From NCBI GenBank assembly GCA_031278215.1, contig JAITKV010000033.1:1-47726 (forward strand): a stretch of 47,726 bases of DNA, read 5' to 3'. The notes beneath the pieces are model-generated. The model saw only the letters and a program-made list of their open reading frames with translations, ran no database searches and was not told the origin of the DNA. The position numbers and the translations under genes were made by a program. Origin of the DNA: Spirochaetaceae bacterium (GTDB taxonomy: Bacteria; Spirochaetota; Spirochaetia; Treponematales; Breznakiellaceae). Shown here piece after piece: positions 41,668 through 47,726 of this stretch (position 1 is the first letter of the stretch; every line of letters begins with the position of its first letter).

Positions 41668-43029
41668 ATGGTAGAATTTCAGGCAGGCCAGAGAATAGCG
41701 TTGTGGGGCGGCGGGGAAGCCCTTGTGGGAAAGCTCCTGGGCCGGGGCGGCCAGGGTGCGGTCTATGAGGTAACCGTTGACGGAAAGCCCTGCGCCCTCA
41801 AGTGGTATACCTGCCACCTGCAGGACAAAGCGGCGTTTAAGGAAAACCTCAGGCAGAATATCGAGGATCCCGGCCGCAGCCTTGCCCCGGACGATAAATT
41901 TCTCTGGCCCCGGTTTTTGACCGAAGACCTTGGGGCCGGAAAAACAGAGAGTTTCGGCTATGTGATGGCCCTGCGGCCGCCGGAATTTACCGATTTTCCC
42001 GCCATTTTGAACGGCAAAGACGGAAAGGGAGGCAAAGTTGCCTTTGCCTCCACCGAAGTGATGATCCTCGCGGCCCTTAATCTGGTAAACGCCTTCCGTT
42101 CCTTGCACCGCAAGGGCTTAAGTTATCAGGATCTGAACGACGGCAACTTTTTTATCAATACCGAAACCGGCGATGTGCTGATCTGCGATAACGACAATGT
42201 AACCCCCGACGGCAAGGTGAATTCCGGCGGCGTAGGGGGCAAGCCCGGCTATATGGCGCCGGAAATTGTCCGGGGAGACGCCCACCCCTCGGAGCGGACG
42301 GATTGCCATTCTCTGGCGGTGGTTCTCTTTAAGCTGTTTTTCCGGCACAGTCCGCTTCAGGGAGCGGCCTACGAAAAGCTCCCCTGCATGACCGAAAAGC
42401 GGGAAATGGAACTCTTCGGGACTAACCCCGTCTTTGTGTATGATCCCGATGACGAATCGAACCGACCGGTGAACGGAGTCCACAACAATGTGATTAAACT
42501 CTGGCCCCTGTTCCCGCAGTTTTTTAGGGACGCCTTTATTCTTTCCTTCGCCAAGGGAATGAAGGATCCCCAGGTCCGCATGACAGACAATGCGTGGCAA
42601 AAACTGCTGGTACGGCTTCGGGACGAATGGTACGTTGGCTGCCCCTCCTGCGGCAAGGCAATGTTTCTGGGGGATAACGACGCCGCGGCGGACCTGCAAT
42701 GTTCCGGCTGTAGTGCTTCATTCAGTTATCCCCGGCGGCTTGGACTCAAACAAGGATCGGTACTGTACAATATCCCCCTTTTCCCCGGCAAAAAACTGTA
42801 CGCCTGCCATATCGTCAAAGACAGCGACGACTACCGTACCGTATCGGGGGAAGTGGTGATGAATAAAAACAACCCCAGCCTTTGGGGGATAAAAAATCTT
42901 TCCCCGGAGACCTGGCGGATCAAGCCTCCGGGGGGCGAGGTAAAGGAAATAGCCCCCGGCGGCGCGGTCCCCATCGGCCCGGGACTGACCATAAACTTCG
43001 CTGCCGCCAGCGGAAATATAAGCGAATAA
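41668..43029 (+). CDS. Protein kinase with zinc ribbon (TerY-P-type kinase)
   Basis: 453 aa. N-terminal Ser/Thr kinase fold: glycine loop LGRGGQGAVYEV (residues 24-35), Lys45 in CALKWY, catalytic loop YQDLNDGNFFI (D155, N160; the HRD histidine and arginine are replaced), metal Asp174 in CDNDN (not DFG) and MAPEIV. Near 325-348 a zinc ribbon CPSC/CSGC; the C-terminal 90 residues are beta-rich and recall an FHA-like fold. First of the triad, with VWA and PP2C genes next. Preceded by AAGGAGGG. It resembles kinases of the TerY-P triad described in Ter stress systems. Confidence 0.85.
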   Translation: MVEFQAGQRIALWGGGEALVGKLLGRGGQGAVYEVTVDGKPCALKWYTCHLQDKAAFKENLRQNIEDPGRSLAPDDKFLWPRFLTEDLGAGKTESFGYVMALRPPEFTDFPAILNGKDGKGGKVAFASTEVMILAALNLVNAFRSLHRKGLSYQDLNDGNFFINTETGDVLICDNDNVTPDGKVNSGGVGGKPGYMAPEIVRGDAHPSERTDCHSLAVVLFKLFFRHSPLQGAAYEKLPCMTEKREMELFGTNPVFVYDPDDESNRPVNGVHNNVIKLWPLFPQFFRDAFILSFAKGMKDPQVRMTDNAWQKLLVRLRDEWYVGCPSCGKAMFLGDNDAAADLQCSGCSASFSYPRRLGLKQGSVLYNIPLFPGKKLYACHIVKDSDDYRTVSGEVVMNKNNPSLWGIKNLSPETWRIKPPGGEVKEIAPGGAVPIGPGLTINFAAASGNISE

Positions 43030-43042
43030 GGAGGAAGACGAT

Positions 43043-43774
43043 ATGAGCGACGGAATGTATGACAATGTAGAGGGCATTATCAGAAGGCAGATGGTGTTGT
43101 TCTTTCTGATAGACACATCGGGCAGCATGGAAGGTACGAAAATAGGGGCGGTGAATACCGCCATCCGCGAGGTGGTACCGGAGCTGCAGGACATAGGCGG
43201 CGCGGACATCGATCTCAAGATCGCCGTGCTTGAGTTCTCCATAGGCTGCCGGTGGCAGAACCCCGCAGGGCCTGTATCGGTGGAGGATTTTTTCTGGACC
43301 AACCTTTCCGCCGAAGGCGGTACCGACATGGGAGCGGCCTTTCGGGAACTGAACGACAAGCTGTCCCGCAATTCTTTTTTAAAGGCCCCCTCCGCATCGG
43401 TGGCGCCGGTTATCCTGCTTCTTTCCGACGGCCAGCCGGGAGACGATTACCAGAACGCCCTGGGGGCCCTTAAAAACAACAACTGGTTCAAGAGCGCGGT
43501 GAAGGTGGCCATTGCCATCGGCAACGACGCGGAACAGGACGTACTGGCGGAGTTTACCGGAACCTCCGAAACGGTGATCGTGTCCCACACGCCGGAGGTT
43601 CTGCGTAAAATGATCCGTACCGTATCGATCACGTCCTCCCAAATTGGTTCCCGGAGCCAGCCCCTGCAGGACGGCGAAGTGGTCAGCAAGCAGGATACCA
43701 TGGCAAAGGAAATAAAGAACATGGTGCAGGCCGACCCCGATTATGATTCCGCAGACAGCATCGACGGCTGGTAA
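43043..43774 (+). CDS. VWA-domain protein (TerY-like)
   Basis: 243 aa. Von Willebrand A domain with complete MIDAS: D24-x-S26-x-S28 in LIDTSGSMEG, the threonine in GGTDMG (about 93), and Asp in LSDGQPGDD. Such TerY-like domains bind a metal and a partner protein. The tail of about 40 residues is charged, with VQADPDYDSADSIDGW. Starts 13 nt after the kinase with AAGGAGGAAGACGAT before ATG. Together with kinase and phosphatase it matches the TerY-P triad. Confidence 0.88.
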   Translation: MSDGMYDNVEGIIRRQMVLFFLIDTSGSMEGTKIGAVNTAIREVVPELQDIGGADIDLKIAVLEFSIGCRWQNPAGPVSVEDFFWTNLSAEGGTDMGAAFRELNDKLSRNSFLKAPSASVAPVILLLSDGQPGDDYQNALGALKNNNWFKSAVKVAIAIGNDAEQDVLAEFTGTSETVIVSHTPEVLRKMIRTVSITSSQIGSRSQPLQDGEVVSKQDTMAKEIKNMVQADPDYDSADSIDGW

Positions 43775-43776
43775 AC

Positions 43777-44637
43777 ATGTACACGGCCTTTAAAGCGATA
43801 GCCCAGGGGGACAGCCACAAAGAGAAGAACCTTCCCTGCCAGGACGCGGCCCTTGCGAGCGCCGTATCGAACTGGGGCGTTGCCATTGTCGCCGACGGCC
43901 ACGGAAGCGAAAAACATTTTCGCAGTGACGCCGGTTCGCAGACCGCGGTAAAGACCGCCCTCTACGCCATTACCGACTTTATAAAATTGCAGGGGAAGGA
44001 GAAAAAAACCATCCATGACGCCGCCTGCATGGATGAACAGCTGCGGCAGCTTGAGCGGTATATTATCGTTACCTGGCGAAAGAACGTGCTGGTTTCTTTT
44101 GACGAAAACCCCTTAACCGAAGAAGAAACGGCGTTCTGTGCGGAACGCGGCGTCGATCCCGAAAACGAAAACGACCGGGTGCGGCTGTACGGAACCACCC
44201 TTATCGCGGCCCTTGTGTACAAAAAAGGCTGGTTTGTCCTGCAGATAGGCGACGGCAGGTGCGTATGCCTGGACCCGGAGGGCCTTCCTTTTTTTCCGCC
44301 CGAACTGGAGGACGAAAGCCTTGAGGGGGGCAAAACCACCTCCCTCTGCGATTCCGACGCCGCCGGACATTTTCGCCATGCCTTTGGATACGAAACCATC
44401 CGGGGCATAACCGTGGCCAGCGACGGCGTAAGCGATTCCTTTATACCGGAGGACTACCTAAAACTGCACCGCCGCCTGCTGGACGATTTTAGCGCCGACT
44501 CAAAACGGGCCGCCGAGGGCCTGCAGAAATCAATCTCCGTCTGGTCGTCCAAGGGGTCCCGGGACGATGTGTCCATGGCGGGGGTGTTTTACAAGCCGGA
44601 CCTGCTGGGGAGTATTTTTGGGCGGAGAAAATCATAA
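43777..44637 (+). CDS. PP2C-family serine/threonine phosphatase
   Basis: 286 aa. Metal-binding aspartates in ADGHGSEKHF (about residue 39), VASDGVSDSF (about 213) and GSRDDVSM (about 262), and the central LIAALVYKKGWFVLQIGDGR. It should remove phosphate from Ser/Thr of proteins phosphorylated by the upstream kinase. An insert around residues 70-130, charged and helical, is specific to this type. Starts 2 nt after the VWA stop. Confidence 0.9.
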   Translation: MYTAFKAIAQGDSHKEKNLPCQDAALASAVSNWGVAIVADGHGSEKHFRSDAGSQTAVKTALYAITDFIKLQGKEKKTIHDAACMDEQLRQLERYIIVTWRKNVLVSFDENPLTEEETAFCAERGVDPENENDRVRLYGTTLIAALVYKKGWFVLQIGDGRCVCLDPEGLPFFPPELEDESLEGGKTTSLCDSDAAGHFRHAFGYETIRGITVASDGVSDSFIPEDYLKLHRRLLDDFSADSKRAAEGLQKSISVWSSKGSRDDVSMAGVFYKPDLLGSIFGRRKS

Positions 44638-44697
44638 GGGACTGGAAAGAGCGGAGAAAACGGAACCGCCGCATATCTTAAAAAGGAGGCACAAAAG

Positions 44698-45750
44698 ATG
44701 AACGCCAATTTTCTTTCCATTGTCAAGCGAATTGTCTTGGAGCAGGGTGAATCTATCCTTGTAAATCCCCAGCAGCTAAAGGGCCTGATAAGCGACTATG
44801 CCAAAGACGAACCCAGGGCGGAGTGCCTTGCCTTTGGCCGCTGCATCGAATACGGCGCGTATACCGAGTTGAAGAACGCCCCGGATCCGGACCGGGCCGC
44901 CGTAAAGAACCGGCTGGCGCAGAGGCTGCACAGCGGGGAAGGGCTTGAAATGACGCTCTGCACCGGGGCGTTGGACCTGCTGGAGGCGGCGGTGTGGGGG
45001 AGTTCATCGCCTGCGGCGTTGCCTGCGGCGTATCCCCAGGCCTCCGCAGTCAAGGCGGCTTACACGGCCCCTGCCGCACCGCAGTATCCCCAAGGCGCCG
45101 TACAGCCGGCACAGGCAGCCCACGCGGCGCCGGCTGCGCCGCAGTCATCGTACCATACATACCAGCCGGGACAAGTTCAGACCAACGCCATGCTGCGCAG
45201 GGCCGCAAGGGAACAGCTAAGAGGCTCCTGGCTCCCCGCCGCCGGTATGGTATTTGTTTGGCTTTTTATTCTGATCCTGTTGGGCCTGATAGGGGGCATA
45301 GGGTATATCGTTTTTTACGGCCCCCTCATGCTGGGGGTATGCGGTTATTTTCTTACCAAGGCACGGGGCGGGGCGGTTACCATGGGCGCTATGTTCGGCG
45401 GCTTTAATATGTTCGGCCCAGGTTTTCTGCTTTATTTCCTTATGTCCTTCTTTCTTGTTCTCTGGACATGCCTGCTGATTATACCGGGCATCGTAAAAAG
45501 CCTAAGCTATTCCATGGCCTATTATATTCTGCTGGATAATCCCCGAATGAGCGCCCTGGACGCGATTACCGCAAGCCGAAGAATGATGGAGGGCTATAAG
45601 GGCAAACTTTTATGCCTTTATTTGAGTTTTACCGGCTGGGCTTTGCTTTGTATCCTGAGCCTTGGGATCGGTTTTTTTTGGCTCATCCCGTATGCCCAGC
45701 TCACCATGGCTAATTTTTATGAGGACTTAAACAAGAACAACATATCATAA
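44698..45750 (+). CDS. Shared-module protein fused to DUF975-like membrane domain
   Basis: 350 aa. Residues 1-100 are a helical module (LKGLISDYAKDEPRAE, FGRCIEYGAYTELKN, NRLAQRLHSGEGLE, ALDLLEAAVWG) nearly the same as in the next gene and related to the one at 47386. A Pro/Ala/Gln linker (102-165) leads to a DUF975-type membrane domain: LRRAAREQLRGSW, about five helices, YYILLDNPRMSALDAITASR, ANFYEDLNK. Role unknown; the module may dock onto the kinase/VWA/phosphatase. RBS AAAGGAGG. Confidence 0.8.
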   Translation: MNANFLSIVKRIVLEQGESILVNPQQLKGLISDYAKDEPRAECLAFGRCIEYGAYTELKNAPDPDRAAVKNRLAQRLHSGEGLEMTLCTGALDLLEAAVWGSSSPAALPAAYPQASAVKAAYTAPAAPQYPQGAVQPAQAAHAAPAAPQSSYHTYQPGQVQTNAMLRRAAREQLRGSWLPAAGMVFVWLFILILLGLIGGIGYIVFYGPLMLGVCGYFLTKARGGAVTMGAMFGGFNMFGPGFLLYFLMSFFLVLWTCLLIIPGIVKSLSYSMAYYILLDNPRMSALDAITASRRMMEGYKGKLLCLYLSFTGWALLCILSLGIGFFWLIPYAQLTMANFYEDLNKNNIS

Positions 45751-45768
45751 ACCTATAAGGAAAAGGCG

Positions 45769-46512
45769 ATGAACACCAATTTTCTTTCCGTCCTCAAAAA
45801 AATCGCCGCCGAGCAGGGCGAAGCTATCCTTGCCGATCCTCAGCGCCTCAAGGGCCTGATAAGCGATTACGCCAAGGACGAACCCAGGGCGGAGCGCCTT
45901 GCCTTTGGCCGCTGCATCGAATACGGCGCGAACACCGAGTTGAAGAACGCCCCGGCTTCCGGCCGGGCCGCCGTAAAGAACCGGCTGGCGCAGAGGCTGC
46001 ACAGCGGGGAGGGGCTGGATACCGCCTTATGCGCCGGGGCGCTGGACCTGCTGGAGGCGGCGCTGTGGGGTATACCGGAACAGAAAAACCTCTGCCCGGG
46101 CTGTAGAAAAGAACTACAGGCGGGATGGAGCGCTTGTCCGTATTGCGGCGCCCGGACGGCCCAGACGCGGAAACGGACGTATGCGTATCCACCGTCCGGT
46201 TCTCCCGGCGCGGGATACGGTATTCATCTAATCGAATCGCCGCCATCCGCGCTTCCCGCTGCGGCCGTGAACGCACCGGAGACAATCCCGATTTCGGAGT
46301 CAGAGAAAAAAAGGAATAGCCTTATTGAGACCTGGTCGTGGATTATTACATTGATTATCTTTTTCGCATTACCGTTCATCAGCTCGATTGCATCGTGGCC
46401 CATATTCGATAACATAATTTTGTCTCTTCTTATTGCTTTTCCCGGGCTTTTTATAATTTTCTTCATCGTCGAGACAATCATGAGGAAAATAATAGGTAAA
46501 AAACCGGAATGA
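45769..46512 (+). CDS. Shared-module protein with zinc ribbon and membrane helices
   Basis: 247 aa. Residues 1-100 nearly repeat the module of the previous gene, even at the DNA level (about 44770-44990 against 45848-46070). Then CPGC/CPYC zinc ribbon near 108-125, a Pro/Ser-rich linker, and two membrane helices near 188-238, basic C-terminus. Possible membrane adaptor with a cytosolic sensor. Its stop overlaps the next gene as ATGA. RBS AAGGAAAAGGCG. Confidence 0.75.
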   Translation: MNTNFLSVLKKIAAEQGEAILADPQRLKGLISDYAKDEPRAERLAFGRCIEYGANTELKNAPASGRAAVKNRLAQRLHSGEGLDTALCAGALDLLEAALWGIPEQKNLCPGCRKELQAGWSACPYCGARTAQTRKRTYAYPPSGSPGAGYGIHLIESPPSALPAAAVNAPETIPISESEKKRNSLIETWSWIITLIIFFALPFISSIASWPIFDNIILSLLIAFPGLFIIFFIVETIMRKIIGKKPE

Positions 46513-47405
46513 CCGCTTTTCATTCAAATTGGACGAAGCCCTATTTTTCCCGCCGCGGCCATATCCCATACGCGGCAGAGGATTACGAGGTTTTGACAAC
46601 GGTTTTATCCGCGCTGCGGTGGCGTAAAAAAAACGGCGGCATAAAAATGATAACAGATACCGCCGGAGCGGAGTATTACCGTGGTTTGGGCATTACCCAC
46701 ATTTGGGATTTAGGGATGGAAACTTCGCTGGATGCCGTTGATAATGCCATCAGCCCCCTGTCATTCTGGGCGGCGGGAAAAATCTACGCGCTGCAAAGCC
46801 AAAGCGCGCCCTGCGCGATGATGGATACCGATTTTATCGTATGGAAGCCGGTAACACGGCGCCTTGAAAACGCCGAAATCGCGGTCGTTCACCGCGAGGG
46901 CATTAGCGCTGAAATATATCCGCCCAGGTCATTTTTTACAATGAGAGAAACGTACGCTTTTCCCGCGGAATGGGACTGGTCGGTTTTGCCCTGCAATACC
47001 GCGTTTCTTTATATCTCCGGTGGAGATTTCAAGAATTATTATACGGCGGCGTCCGTCGAATTTATGAAAAATCTTGTCCAAAGCCGTAATGTTACCGCGG
47101 AAATGGTATTTGCCGAACAGCGGCTTCTTGCCATGTGCGCCGGGGCAAAGGGAATAAAGGTAGAAAGTTTGCTTGATCTTGCCAATCTTCAGAAACAAGA
47201 CGCCTTTACCCACGCCTGGGGCCTAAAAAGCGAACTGCAATCGGATCAGGAAAAACGCCGTAACTTTTGTATAAGCTGCATAAAGAGAATCGCCGTGGAT
47301 TTTCCCGGCGAGCTTGAAACATTGGCAGGCATGAGTATTCTGGCCCCCTATTTCAAAGGGGACCATAGTTTTAAGGAGGCAACCCATGAACACAAATCTG
47401 CGTAA
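46509..47405 (+). CDS. Glycosyltransferase-like protein (DUF6734-like)
   Basis: 298 aa, soluble. HSNWTKPYFSRRGHIPY start, ITDTAGAEYYRGLGI, and MMDTDFIVWKP, which looks like the DxD metal site of GT-A folds; DUF6734 is the family it most resembles in my memory (not checked). Its place between shared-module genes, by 4-nt and 20-nt overlaps, suggests it belongs to the operon. What it would modify is unknown. Codon use is a little more AT-rich than that of the triad. Confidence 0.6.
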   Translation: MTAFHSNWTKPYFSRRGHIPYAAEDYEVLTTVLSALRWRKKNGGIKMITDTAGAEYYRGLGITHIWDLGMETSLDAVDNAISPLSFWAAGKIYALQSQSAPCAMMDTDFIVWKPVTRRLENAEIAVVHREGISAEIYPPRSFFTMRETYAFPAEWDWSVLPCNTAFLYISGGDFKNYYTAASVEFMKNLVQSRNVTAEMVFAEQRLLAMCAGAKGIKVESLLDLANLQKQDAFTHAWGLKSELQSDQEKRRNFCISCIKRIAVDFPGELETLAGMSILAPYFKGDHSFKEATHEHKSA

Positions 47406-47726
47406 CGCAATCAGAAACCTTGCGGCTTCACAGGGCGCATTACTCGACGCCCGCCGCGTTGATGAAACCCTCCCCGTTTTCGCGGGAAAGGAAACGGCTG
47501 CGGAACGGAAGGCCTTTATCCAGTGCCTTGCCTTCGGCCTGCCCGCCGAACTGCAAAAATGCCCGGATCAGGGGGCCCGTTCCGGCTGCAAAAACCGGGC
47601 GGCGCAGAAAATGACCGCCCAGGGTATTACCGCGCCGCTGGCAAAGGAAATCGTTGACCTCGTGGATTCCCTGGTTCCCGCGAAGGCCCTTCCGAATGTC
47701 CGGCCAACACGGGCGGAAAGCTCTGC
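47386..47726 (+). CDS. Third shared-module protein, cut by window end
   Basis: Partial: 113 codons are visible and the frame stays open to the edge. ATG 47386 follows TAAGGAGGCAACCC. It begins MNTNLRNAIRNLAASQGALL and keeps the layout of the shared module (AERKAFIQCLAFGLPAEL, KNRAAQKMTAQGI, EIVDLVDSL) at clearly lower similarity than the first two copies. What follows the module lies outside the window. It overlaps the previous gene by 20 nt. Confidence 0.75.
   Translation, partial: MNTNLRNAIRNLAASQGALLDARRVDETLPVFAGKETAAERKAFIQCLAFGLPAELQKCPDQGARSGCKNRAAQKMTAQGITAPLAKEIVDLVDSLVPAKALPNVRPTRAESS

Overview
The window reads as chromosomal DNA from a GC-rich spirochaete, most likely in the Treponema group and perhaps close to the termite-gut treponemes. 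The basis is the gene set: a PnrA/TmpC-type purine-nucleoside ABC operon, many lipoproteins, a bactofilin, a spirochaete-style overlapping lnt/response-regulator/rho operon, and a decayed transposase of a kind I recall from termite treponemes. The species call is inference. No rRNA, tRNA, CRISPR array or prophage was seen. The first 62 bases are a C-rich run that may be a contig-end artefact.

Region by region. 0.2-3.2 kb: NAD pyrophosphatase NudC and a DUF3842 protein (+), facing two zinc-ribbon proteins and a lipoprotein (-). 3.2-9.4 kb: divergent ileS (-) and glmS (+), then a stand-alone RlmK-like rRNA methyltransferase. 9.5-15.5 kb: a minus-strand housekeeping operon, in transcription order a 56-aa zinc-ribbon protein, rpsT, HU, lnt, a response regulator, a bactofilin, a CinA/PncC amidase, rho and rpmE; many junctions overlap by 4 nt. 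15.5-16 kb: a non-coding spacer with nested inverted repeats, then an IscR-like Rrf2 regulator. 16.6-21.6 kb: nucleoside ABC transporter. 21.6-22.9 kb: a dead insertion sequence of about 1.2 kb, riddled with tiny hairpins. 22.9-27.7 kb: sugar ABC transporter plus a Gfo/Idh/MocA dehydrogenase. 27.8-41 kb: mixed metabolic and envelope genes, including icd, a macrodomain protein, a beta-barrel protein, a metallo-beta-lactamase-fold hydrolase, a pentapeptide-repeat protein, a lipoprotein glycosidase with a lipoprotein phosphodiesterase, an RlmE-type methyltransferase, a polyprenyl synthase, a bifunctional nuclease, a LysM-M23 endopeptidase and TsaC.

41.2-47.7 kb is the most interesting block. A divergent XRE regulator faces an operon of protein kinase with zinc ribbon, von Willebrand A protein and PP2C phosphatase, which matches the TerY-P triad. 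It continues with three genes that share an unassigned N-terminal module of about 100 residues, fused to a DUF975-type membrane domain, to a zinc ribbon plus two membrane helices, and (third copy) running off the window. A glycosyltransferase-like gene lies between copies two and three. The layout suggests a phosphorylation-controlled, membrane-linked stress or defence system.

A second theme is small palindromes. Hairpins closed by a C(TAAA)G loop, and other 14-28 nt hairpins, occur in the dead transposase, in frame inside ileS where they help split a zinc knuckle, and in a 17-nt tandem array after the beta-barrel gene. A perfect 20-nt palindrome also sits in frame at the start of a permease gene.
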